From positions 9,548,001 through 9,612,000 of the forward strand of contig OZ199838.1 in the NCBI GenBank assembly GCA_964304625.1: DNA of 64,000 bases, in the 5' to 3' direction. The DNA comes from Kudoa neothunni. Taxonomy: Eukaryota; Cnidaria. A program made the translations under genes and the position numbers. Under the pieces are notes generated by a model that saw only the letters and a list, made by a program, of their open reading frames with translations, was not told the DNA's origin and made no database searches. Positions 33,517 to 42,555 of this stretch are shown here, piece by piece; positions within the stretch are counted from its first letter, which is position 1; each line of letters begins with the position of its first letter.

Positions 33517-34095
33517 TTAAGTTAAATGAGGCTCTTCATCAGTTAAAGATGTAAATAAATCATCATTTGAAAATGAACTAGATATATTAATATTTAGCTG
33601 AAAAATATAACATGCGAATAATTTTGCTTGCGTCCAGTTTTGGATTTTGTAGTTTTTTTGTTGATTATAAATTTGAAAATTAAATGATGAAAATAAACAC
33701 GTGACCCGATATCGAATGAAACTTTAATTCCTATTTTCCTCATAGTTTACTTAAAAAAATGAATAATAAAATTTTAAATAATTCGACCCATTTCAAAACA
33801 CTTAACGAATCATTAATCTTTCCCAATATAAATTAAATATTTCGTAATTTTCTTTGTTGCGATATTTAAGATTTTGACTAAATAATTTATTTGTGGATAT
33901 AAAATAGTAGACTGAAATAAAATTAATTTTCAGCTTCTATCGCGCACAAATCGCACACGATATCTTTTTGAGAGAGATTCTGATTATTCAGAATCGGTGC
34001 ACTATGCTATGTACGAAGCAAGCACAGCCGCAAAATTTTGTCGTTTACTCAAGGTGTGAGTCTCGAACCCCCGATCGGGAAGCCCTGCATTAAAA

Positions 34096-34685
34096 TGTAT
34101 ATTTGGCGTATACCCCCGCACGAGCTTATATAATCGAATTTAGAACTATTAGTAATTTAATTTAATTTCGTCCAAAAAAATTTTCAAAGTGGCTGGATAA
34201 TCCATTGTAAACCAAAAATTTGAGTAAAAATCTAAGTAATCAATGGACTGCATTTTAATTGAAAGTGTTCGATTTTGGTGTACTTAGAAGATTAAATACA
34301 AGGCCTTTATAAAATAATTGTTTTAAAATTAAGCTACCTCAAGGCCAAACCAATCTCATCAAAGTCCTCTGCATCGTATTCAGTTCATCGACGCTGCATG
34401 TAAATTAGGTCTGAATAAAAATTATCTAATGACTTAAAATACATTAGTTTTATTCTAACGTCCAGTTAAACCTTAGATATTGTTAGCATACATAATACTT
34501 TCTACCATTTTTTGAAAACAGCATCATAAATTCCAAAGATCATTATATTTATAAACTATAGTTTGAGTTGGAATCAAATTTTAATTTCTCATACCATACC
34601 ACATTTGAAGTAAAATGTAAAAATACAGTATGGTATAAATTTTCTCAGGTTGTTGCTATTGAAAAGAGTCCTATATGATACATGA
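34096..34685. other. Intergenic, no gene seen
   Basis: AT-rich gap between the hAT-2 shell and MULE-2. Nothing supported. Confidence 0.4.
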
Positions 34686-34694
34686 TTCTTTTAT

Positions 34695-37600
34695 GGAAGT
34701 GGCTATAGGTCAGGCAACGAATATCTCGAAAACCATTGCATATTTTTCCCCCAAAATTTAAACAATATTCTAATAATGTCTAGCTTAATTTTTGGTAACT
34801 TACTGAAAAATTGTAAAAATGTTTATTTTTTTGATCATATCCATACGACCATTACCAATTAAACATTCTTTTTTGAAATTGAATTTGATTGAATACAGTT
34901 TATAATCAATTATCAATATTTTATTTTTTAAAAAGAGTAAAATTTTAGATAATAAATAAATTTTGAGGATTAATTTACTTATCCAGCGTTAGGGATCATA
35001 AAATGAAACGTTTTGTATGCAAAAAAATGAATGACACCATCAAGTATCTATATAGTTTATGATTTGAATGCATTTCGTCTTTTTTTTCATAGGGATTCCA
35101 AGTTTTGTTAGGCGACTTCCTCGTGGTCGACCAACGGATTTTATTTTCGATGGAATTTTCAGCTCTACAAAAATATAAAAATACGTTTTTTTACATTTTA
35201 AACCTTTCAGTTTAGATTCTTCTGCGAGTTTTGATTGATTGATATTATTAATAGGCTCTATTTGAGGATGAGTATCATCATCTGTGCTAAGTTTAGGTTT
35301 TTTAATGATTGTTATTTCTGACGAATCTATCGATGAATTCTAAATTTAATATATGGAAATTAAATTAATAATCTCATACGTATTCTTGAAATTCAGGTAT
35401 TTCTCCAACTATAGCAAAATATAAAATTTTATTTTTCAAAAAAAAAATCACATGTATTTAGGAAATCATCGACTACAGTGACATCATGATTTCTTAAAAT
35501 GTTTTCTAAGAGATTTATACATCTTATAGACTTTTCATAAAAATCTCCACAAAATTCAGACGCGGTGTTAGCCAGCTTGGTTGTAAAGGTTGTTGCGTAT
35601 CTCAACTTCTGTCCAAAACTTTTTATTTTGGGTTGGCTCTTCTTATCAACAATGGTCGGAGTAATTTCGTTGTTCCTTTCGATTATAGTTCCAGTTCCTA
35701 AGAATTTCCTTCCATACGTTTTCGTCCACCTCTCATTGCACAATATTTCAGAGAAAAGAGGTAAATTATTCAATAATCTTGAAGATAGAATATGACTGCA
35801 AGGCAGTGTGAAAGATCGGTAAAATACACATGATCACGTAGTTGCATTAGTAGTTTCAGTTGAGTTTAAACAACAAATCTTCGGTGCTTAATTGTGCAAC
35901 CTGCTTTTGAAGTAAATTGAATGCATACTTGGTCAAGAGTTTCTCATACTGTGACATATATTCGTCATTAAAAGTTTTGTTTGAGCCATAACACAACTGG
36001 CTTATTGCCTCTCCTTCCCTTTCCGTGCGAAGGGTCCTCAAGATTTTGAAAAATTTATCAACAAAGTTTGTCAAGGAACTGAATTTGTGGACAACACTTT
36101 TTATTTTTGAATTAATTGATTCAATACGATTGTTAGTTTCGTTTCCATAAAAGTTGGTTGCATTGCTGAGCCCAATTATCCAATCTTTGTAAATCCCATC
36201 CCAATTTATTTTGAAATATTCGCTCAGCTTAGTATTATTAAACTCTTGGATTTCATTAACGTACTTTTTATACTCATCATAATCTTTACAATATATCATT
36301 TTTTGCAAACACCTTAGAATATCTTAACATTTTTTAGTGGATACGGCCAACTTGGTTATGGTGATTTGTCGTCGAAAAATTTGTAGGACGTGAAATTTAC
36401 AGAGAATGCAAGAAGACGATGGGAAACTTTTTTTTAGACACTTTCTCAACTTTTCGTCTTTGTCAGTGACAAGTGTACATACTTTATCACGCAAAGTAGG
36501 AACCATTTCTATTATGTTATTGCAAAACCATTGTATGGAATTTTCAGTCTCTTCAAATAGTATGCATACGCTTGTTATATGAGTCAACCCGAAAGAATCC
36601 TCTCCTGCCGATAAATACAGAGGAGCTCTAAAGTTAGTAAAATAAAGTTTGTGTGGTCATTTAAAAAAAAATTTAATACCTCGAATCAAGCAGTTTATAT
36701 GTGGCATAAACAAACATCACTTCAGGATACAATTCCAAAAATGACTTCATTTTATTATCAGCGAAAAATATTCCACTGACGATGTTACGCTCATTATGTA
36801 AAATTCTAACGTGACATTTATTATCTATACTTAAAGTTTTTTCAATTATTTCTAAGTTGTCAGGAAACGAATTCTTATTTTTTTTAACGTTGTGAATAGA
36901 TTTTAGACGAATATTTTTCCCAGTTTCCGTCTGTAATTTTGATTGAATCAATTTTTTATTCGCCTTGAGGTTAATTAATTCAAAAAGGTGTTGATCGTTT
37001 AGATTAATTTTCCTTTGCTTAGGAAGGTTTCTATATATCATCTGATCCAATTGATGATTGTGCTCTAACATGCAGGAACGTATTTCAAGGAAAGCTCCGT
37101 CATTTGAAGTTCTTAATGTTATTTTGACAGGGCAATCTCCTTTTAACATTGATTTATTTCGAGCGCCACATGACCTCGTTTTCTTCTTTCCACCGAAAAT
37201 ACAACAGTATGTGACCTCGTAATAGCGGAGTGATTCATTGATCTGTTTTGTAATTCTACTACGAATATTTGAGATAGTTCTTGCTTGATATTTGTATAGA
37301 TTACAAAACGACAACTTTTCGTATTCTGCGATGGCAATGTGAAGATCTTCAAAAGAAGCATAACGCATACCGACTGTGAACATACTTGACGCCATATTAT
37401 ATAGCTGGATGCTCAAAATAATGCGCCAACATTTAGACCTAAACATTTTACTTTCACTAAAATTTTTCATGTATTCTATGTATTTGAACTGATTTAGATT
37501 TTTAAAAAACAAATATATGCCAATAATGAAATACTGGTGATGAATAACCACCATATGATCAAAAAAATAAACATTTTTACAATTTTTCAATAAGTTACCA

Positions 37601-37698
37601 AAAATTAAGCTAGACAATATCAAAATAATGTTTAAATTTTGGGGGAAAAATATGCAATAGTTTTCGAGATATTCGTTGCCTGACCTATAGCCACTGCC
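34695..37698. mobile_element. MULE-2 with long terminal inverted repeats
   Basis: Inverted repeats of about 155 bp start GGAAGTGGCTATAGGTCAGG on the left and GGCAGTGGCTATAGGTCAGG on the minus-strand right, with only scattered differences. The 9-bp flanks TTCTTTTAT (34686-34694) and TTTTTTTAT (37699-37707) match at 8 of 9, the duplication length expected for Mutator-like elements. It encodes a transposase related to MULE-1 on the minus strand. Confidence 0.9.
35429..37395 (-). pseudogene. MULE-2 transposase, catalytically dead
   Basis: Start chosen at MASSMFTVGMRY, just inside the right repeat. Then come a FLYWCH/FAR1-like zinc domain (TYCCIFGGKKK ... GDCPVKITL ... LEHNHQ) and the core, where the first catalytic motif reads FVYATYKLLD, with Tyr in place of the Asp seen in MULE-1 (FIDATYKLLD). 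A 52-nt GT-AG intron (36679-36628) splits DSR|APLYL. Exon 2 has LVTDKDEKLRKCLKK (Asp), an in-frame TAA at 36324-36326, and TNNRIESINSKIK (Glu). In the SWIM finger the first Cys position is a TGA codon before SCVFYRSFTLPCSHIL. The frame ends in IINE-like acidic sequence near 35429; a basic GRPRGSRL-type segment lies further on at about 35100-35155. Confidence 0.85.
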
Positions 37699-37805
37699 TT
37701 TTTTTATTTGTTCCACTTGAATTAAGTATTAGAAGGTATAGTCTTCATTTCTGTTAAAGAGAATTTGAATATATCCTGCAGATGAATTATTTTTTTTATG
37801 AAATG

Positions 37806-37810
37806 GAAAA
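37806..37810. repeat. Target-site duplication of Gypsy-1 (GAAAA)
   Basis: GAAAA precedes the 5' LTR and recurs at 42551-42555 after the 3' LTR, a perfect 5-bp duplication typical of Ty3/Gypsy insertion. Confidence 0.9.
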
Positions 37811-38230
37811 TGTTGAGTCATGGGAACTTCGACTTTCTGCGTGAGAAAAGTTAAACTAGTTTCCCATTCAAATGTTCCGTGGGAGAATAAGAGTACAAGT
37901 CGGGAAATATATGGTTGGCGGCAATTTCGATTTCTACGGCTGACAAGTTGGTCCTATGACCCGTTTTCCCTCCAAAGATAACCAACAACAGTTCCTCCAC
38001 AATTTGGTACATGGGAATACGGCGAATATGGACCACAGCAATGAACGATGACGAAATACTACTTTCCCACGGAACCCTCGCTGCACTAGTCATTTTTTCC
38101 TCACCGCATCGAATTCTGGAACTGGCGCTCCTCGCTGTATTTAAGCCATATAATTTTCCCACCTTTTCAATTCTCTCTTGTGTTCTTACTTGGATCTCTT
38201 TTTCTTTTGCGCACCTTACTGGATCTAACA
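37811..38230 (+). repeat. Gypsy-1 5' LTR
   Basis: 420 bp, begins TGTTGAGTCA, ends GGATCTAACA. A TATA-like stretch (GTATTTAAGCC) near 38137 could serve as promoter. It matches the 3' LTR except for one base missing in a T run at 37860. Confidence 0.95.
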
Positions 38231-38231
38231 T

Positions 38232-38243
38232 TGGCGACGAGGA
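38232..38243 (+). other. Primer-binding site, tRNA-Ser(GCU)-like
   Basis: TGGCGACGAGGA, one base inside the 5' LTR, is complementary to the 3' end UCCUCGUCGCCA expected of tRNA-Ser(GCU), whose acceptor stem begins GACGAGG. The tRNA comparison is from memory of animal tRNAs. Gypsy-2 has TGGCGACGAG at the same place. Confidence 0.65.
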
Positions 38244-38267
38244 CTACGACACTACATACTACATACG

Positions 38268-38843
38268 ATGCAGGACACAAGATTGTTGGCTACACTTTCG
38301 GAATTCGATCCCAATCTGGACGACTGGGACTACTACATTGACCGTTTTACCAACTTTGCGGTAATCAACGGCGTGAATGATGATAGCTACGTGACCTTAC
38401 TGCTCTCGGTGATTGGACGTGTTGGACACCGAACGATTACGGACTTGGTGATGCCATCCAAACCTCAGGACTACACCTTCGATAAGCTCCTACCCATCCT
38501 CTCGGACCATTGGAAACCAAAGACTCTGAGGATAGTGGAGCGAGTCAAATTCGCGAGAATTTTCCAACTAGAAGGGGAGAATATCGCAGAATTTTCAAAT
38601 CGTCTACGCTCGGCTGCACAGCGCTGCGAATTTGGCCAATTCCTAGACGAGGCTCTTCGAGACAAATTGGTGAGTGGATTACACCCTTCCTACAGCCCAG
38701 TACAAGATGCTCTACTTACCGCCAACTACACCTTTCAGGAAGCCCTGGCCATAGCAAAGTGCAAGGAAACGGCTCTCCAAGAGCGAATTCACATTCGAAA
38801 CACGACCCCCGGGAGAACAAGTCCACCGAATTCAGCCAGGTAA
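38268..38843 (+). CDS. Gypsy-1 Gag, N-terminal part
   Basis: The capsid-like region starts with the first Met after the primer-binding site, MQDTRLLATLSEFDPNLDDW, a usual Gag opening. It contains helical segments and GENIAEFSNRLRSAAQRC, the retrotransposon Gag motif. The frame leaves the correct reading at a run of five Cs (about 38807-38811); one C fewer would lead straight into the zinc knuckles. Without that it stops at 38843. Confidence 0.85.
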   Translation: MQDTRLLATLSEFDPNLDDWDYYIDRFTNFAVINGVNDDSYVTLLLSVIGRVGHRTITDLVMPSKPQDYTFDKLLPILSDHWKPKTLRIVERVKFARIFQLEGENIAEFSNRLRSAAQRCEFGQFLDEALRDKLVSGLHPSYSPVQDALLTANYTFQEALAIAKCKETALQERIHIRNTTPGRTSPPNSAR

Positions 38844-39975
38844 ATTCAAATGTTTGCGTTGTGGCTCACCGGATCACCGACCTGCGGATTGCTCCCACCG
38901 CAATACAAAGTGCTCGAACTGTCAAAAGATCGGCCATCTGGCGAGAGTTTGTCTTCAAGGCAGAAGAGTAAAACATCATAATAATAGAGTGCACCACATC
39001 GAAGCAACTACGCTAGATTCATTAGTTAATGATAATACTGTCGATTCTTTACCTTACCCGCGTCCTCTTTCCTGCATCGCGACGATTAACGGCGTTCCCG
39101 TTCGCGGGGAATTGGACAGCGGAGCGGCGGTCTCAATACTTTCTTGGACCGATTTCAAACGAGTTGGCGGAAAACTGCACAAGACTTCTGAGAAACTACA
39201 ATCATACACTGGCGATGAGATATCTTTGGCGGGATTTCTTCACACACAAGTCGCCACCAAGAAAGGAGCTATCCACTTACGGCTTTTCGTCTCTAAAGAC
39301 AACCTGACTACGATTTTTGGTCGAGACTGGCTTCCACATATGCTTGAGGAGTGGCCCCCAAAAATTGCTTCGATCAAAACTAATTTGGAGACTGTGGAGG
39401 AGGAATACAAAACACTATTCGACGATACATTGGGAAAAGTAAAGGATTACCAAGCTATGTTACACGTTGATGATAACGCAAAGCCTGTCTTCTTTAAACC
39501 ACGTCCCGTGTCCTTCTTCAAAAAGGAGTTGATCGACGAGGAACTAAACCGACTGATGGCCAGAGACATAATTGAACCCATTACTTACAGCGAATGGGCG
39601 GCTCCAATAGTCGCACCATTAAAAAAGAATGGGAAGATACGCTTGTGTGCAGACTTCTCCGTCACGATCAATCCCGTCTTGAAAGCGGACAAATATCCCA
39701 TCCCCAGGATCGAGGACTTGTTCTCGGTCTCAGCCGGGGGAAAGACATTCACCGTACTAGACATCAAAGACGCGTATCTACAGGTCGAGATAAAGGAGGA
39801 GTGTCGGAACCTACTGACTATCAATACACATAAGGGACTTTTCCGCTACAGAAGAATGCCTTTCGGTCTCACGTCCGCCCCAGCAATCTGGCAAAAACTC
39901 ATGGACACCCGCTTGCTTGGGTGTAAGATGACGGCATGCTACCTGGACGATATTATCATCACGGGGACACAATGA
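38844..39975 (+). CDS. Gypsy-1 zinc knuckles, protease and RT (first part)
   Basis: Next frame over. It begins with two CCHC knuckles (CLRCGSPDHRPADC and CSNCQKIGHLARVC). Then comes an aspartic protease with ELDSGAAVS (catalytic D-S-G), followed by the reverse transcriptase: PRPVSFFKKELIDEELNRL, DFSVTINPVL, VLDIKDAYLQ (first Asp) and ACYLDDIIITG (the YxDD box). The frame ends at 39975 just after the YLDD box; one surplus base in GGGGACACAATGAG separates it from the next frame. Confidence 0.9.
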
Positions 39976-39985
39976 GGAGGACCAC

Positions 39986-42112
39986 TTGAGAAATCTACGA
40001 CAAGTACTCCGGCGACTTGAGGATGCTGGATTGAAACTTGGGAAAGAAAAGTGTAAATTCTTCCAGGATTCGGTTACATACTGCGGGCACACCATCTCTA
40101 AGGACGGCCTACAGAAAACCAAGCAACTTGTTGAAGCAGTACTAGCGGCACCAGTACCGAAGTCACCCACTGACGTCCGAGCTTTTTGTGGTCTTGCTGG
40201 TTACTACCGGGATTTCGTACCCAACCTCTCCACTCTTCAAAAACCCTTAATGGATTTGACGACGAAGGCAGCAACTTGGACATGGAACGAGGAACACGCT
40301 AAGGCTTTTCATTCAATAAAAGATGTCATAGCCAAGGATGTCACCTTAGCCCATTTCGACCCAAGCTTGGACATTACCCTCTCGACAGACGCCTCCGCAT
40401 ATGGTATTGGTGCCATCTTATCCCACGTCACCCCAGATGGGAAGGAGAGACCCATCAGCTTCGCGTCGAGAGTTCTTAAAGACGCCGAAAAGAACTACTC
40501 TACAATAGAGAAAGAAGCCTTGGCAGTGCGTTGGGGTGTGGAAAAATTTAAACACTACCTTGAAGGAAGATTCTTCTCGATCTACACCGACCACAAACCG
40601 TTGATTTCCCTACTGAATCCACTGAAAGGAATTCCGACAAAGTCATCTCCACGCATCCAGAAGTGGACCATCTACTTACAAGGCTTCCAATTTAAAATCC
40701 ACTATCGTCCTGGCCTACAAAACCAACACGCAGACGCCTTGTCAAGATTACCGTTGGACCGGGACTCAAAAACCGATAAGGAGGACGAGGGAAGTTACAC
40801 AAACCTTCACGTCAATATGGTGCGACGGTTGGACCTTACTTCGGACACAGTGAAAGGCGCGACCTTGGAAGACCCCACACTTCAAACCCTCTCCAACTAT
40901 ATACTAAAAGGGACACCAACGAAGCACTGGATACTGGAACTTCGATCATACAAAGGATCTGTTGGAGAATACTCGCTAGACAAAGGTTGTATCTTCCGAG
41001 GACACCGATTGCTAATACCAACCAAATTGCGGAGGGAGGTGTTGGCGATTCTACATCAAGGACATTTAGGCATTGTGAAGACCAAATCTTTGGCACGAGA
41101 GTTGGTGTGGTGGCCGAATATCGATAAAGAAATCGAATCAATCGTTGGAGGATGCACGCACTGCGGCCTAATCAAACCAGCAGCTCCCCAACAACAATAC
41201 CTGTCTCATGAACCCGCCAAAGCACCAATGGAAAGGATCCATATCGACTTTGCGGGACCATTCCATTCAAGGATGTATCTGATTGTCGTCGACGCCTACA
41301 CAAAGTGGCCAGAGGTCTACGAAATGAAGGACACGTCGTCGTCAACCACGATACGAACACTACAAGACATCTTTGGTCGATTTGGCATTCCTAAGACCAT
41401 CGTTTCGGACAACGGACCTCAATTCGCCTCGCTACATTTCCAAAAGTTTTGCACGAAATACGCGATCCGGCACAAGAGATCTGCTCCCTACCATCCACAA
41501 TCAAATGGACTGGCGGAACGTTTCGTGAGAACGTTCAAAAATATCATAGGGAAAGCGCCAGTAAGCAATTTGGACAGCCGGATTCAGGAACTACTGAGGT
41601 GGTATCGATGTGCCGAACATGCTACGACAAAGAAGACCCCCGCTGAATTGATGTTGGGATGGAAACCAAGGAACCCACTTGCGGCATGGATCGAGGGGAT
41701 CGAACGTCCACCCATGATGACCCGAGGAAACAAATGGAAAAGAGGAGATATTGTAATCTTCAAAACTTACAACAATACATCCATTCCATGGTCACAAGGC
41801 ACAATCGAAGAGGTACTTGGAAGGAACATGTATCGTATCCGAACCCAATACGGCGAAGAACATCGACGCCACCAGGATCAGATTCGTTCAACAAGACTTC
41901 AAGAAGAGATAGCGACGTTCGAAGTACCAATCTTGGAGGATACCATACCGAGCGAGGTCGACCCAAGAAACAATACTGAGAAGAGTACTCCAGCCGTAGA
42001 GGAGCACAATTCAGCACCACCTTTAGAGGAGACGCAGATCGAGGACCCAGCCCCAAGACGGAGTAGCAGGATACGAAAACCACCGGAGTCCCTGTGGTTC
42101 TGGAGATATTAA
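39986..42112 (+). CDS. Gypsy-1 RT thumb, RNase H and integrase
   Basis: 708 codons. It opens with the RT connection (RNLRQVLRRLEDAGLKL, YCGHTISKDGL, FCGLAGYYRDFVPN). RNase H follows with LSTDASAYGIGA (Asp), YSTIEKEALAV (Glu) and IYTDHKPL (Asp). The integrase has an HHCC zinc region (HQGHLG ... GGCTHC), IDFAGPF (Asp), SDNGPQFA (Asp) and SNGLAERFVR (Glu). It ends RRSSRIRKPPESLW, a basic tail common in the group. All catalytic residues are present. A 240-codon minus-strand frame over the 3' end is a shadow. Confidence 0.95.
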   Translation: MRNLRQVLRRLEDAGLKLGKEKCKFFQDSVTYCGHTISKDGLQKTKQLVEAVLAAPVPKSPTDVRAFCGLAGYYRDFVPNLSTLQKPLMDLTTKAATWTWNEEHAKAFHSIKDVIAKDVTLAHFDPSLDITLSTDASAYGIGAILSHVTPDGKERPISFASRVLKDAEKNYSTIEKEALAVRWGVEKFKHYLEGRFFSIYTDHKPLISLLNPLKGIPTKSSPRIQKWTIYLQGFQFKIHYRPGLQNQHADALSRLPLDRDSKTDKEDEGSYTNLHVNMVRRLDLTSDTVKGATLEDPTLQTLSNYILKGTPTKHWILELRSYKGSVGEYSLDKGCIFRGHRLLIPTKLRREVLAILHQGHLGIVKTKSLARELVWWPNIDKEIESIVGGCTHCGLIKPAAPQQQYLSHEPAKAPMERIHIDFAGPFHSRMYLIVVDAYTKWPEVYEMKDTSSSTTIRTLQDIFGRFGIPKTIVSDNGPQFASLHFQKFCTKYAIRHKRSAPYHPQSNGLAERFVRTFKNIIGKAPVSNLDSRIQELLRWYRCAEHATTKKTPAELMLGWKPRNPLAAWIEGIERPPMMTRGNKWKRGDIVIFKTYNNTSIPWSQGTIEEVLGRNMYRIRTQYGEEHRRHQDQIRSTRLQEEIATFEVPILEDTIPSEVDPRNNTEKSTPAVEEHNSAPPLEETQIEDPAPRRSSRIRKPPESLWFWRY

Positions 42113-42118
42113 ATATCC

Positions 42119-42129
42119 AGGGTGAGGGG
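42119..42129 (+). other. Gypsy-1 polypurine tract
   Basis: AGGGTGAGGGG lies directly before the 3' LTR, where plus-strand synthesis is primed. One T interrupts the purine run. Confidence 0.7.
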
Positions 42130-42550
42130 TGTTGAGTCATGGGAACTTCGACTTTCTGCGTGAGAAAAGTTAAACTAGTTTTCCCATTCAAATGTTCCGT
42201 GGGAGAATAAGAGTACAAGTCGGGAAATATATGGTTGGCGGCAATTTCGATTTCTACGGCTGACAAGTTGGTCCTATGACCCGTTTTCCCTCCAAAGATA
42301 ACCAACAACAGTTCCTCCACAATTTGGTACATGGGAATACGGCGAATATGGACCACAGCAATGAACGATGACGAAATACTACTTTCCCACGGAACCCTCG
42401 CTGCACTAGTCATTTTTTCCTCACCGCATCGAATTCTGGAACTGGCGCTCCTCGCTGTATTTAAGCCATATAATTTTCCCACCTTTTCAATTCTCTCTTG
42501 TGTTCTTACTTGGATCTCTTTTTCTTTTGCGCACCTTACTGGATCTAACA
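42130..42550 (+). repeat. Gypsy-1 3' LTR
   Basis: 421 bp, differing from the 5' LTR by a single inserted T in the CTAGTTTTCCC run. It ends GGATCTAACA and is followed by the GAAAA duplication. Confidence 0.95.
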
Positions 42551-42555
42551 GAAAA

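Larger units (their letters stand above)
30782..34087. mobile_element. hAT-2 shell carrying a nested piggyBac
   Basis: The left end is CAGCGCTTCCCGATTC and the minus-strand right end CAGGGCTTCCCGATCG, both hAT-like. The 8-bp flanks CATTAAAT (30774-30781) and CATTAAAA (34088-34095) agree at 7 of 8 positions. Without piggyBac-2 and one TTAA the shell would be about 810 bp, with no transposase of its own, so it is a non-autonomous hAT. Its ends resemble the hAT MITE at 43741-43890. Confidence 0.8.
37811..42550 (+). mobile_element. Gypsy-1, near-complete Ty3/Gypsy LTR retrotransposon
   Basis: Two LTRs (37811-38230 and 42130-42550) run TG...CA and differ only by one extra T in the 3' copy. Inside are a primer-binding site, Gag with two zinc knuckles, protease, reverse transcriptase, RNase H, integrase and a polypurine tract, in Ty3/Gypsy order. 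There is no envelope-like gene. The coding region is markedly richer in G+C than its surroundings. Near-identical LTRs and a perfect target duplication show very recent insertion, yet two single-base shifts interrupt the long reading frame. Confidence 0.97.

Noticed and set aside
38790-39990. Programmed frameshifting in Gypsy-1
   Set aside because: The first break precedes the zinc knuckles and the second falls inside RT, neither being a gag-pol boundary; single surplus bases explain both.
41760-42482. 240-codon minus-strand frame over the Gypsy-1 3' end and LTR
   Set aside because: It overlaps the integrase tail and LTR antisense and has no motif; a shadow of G+C-rich coding DNA.
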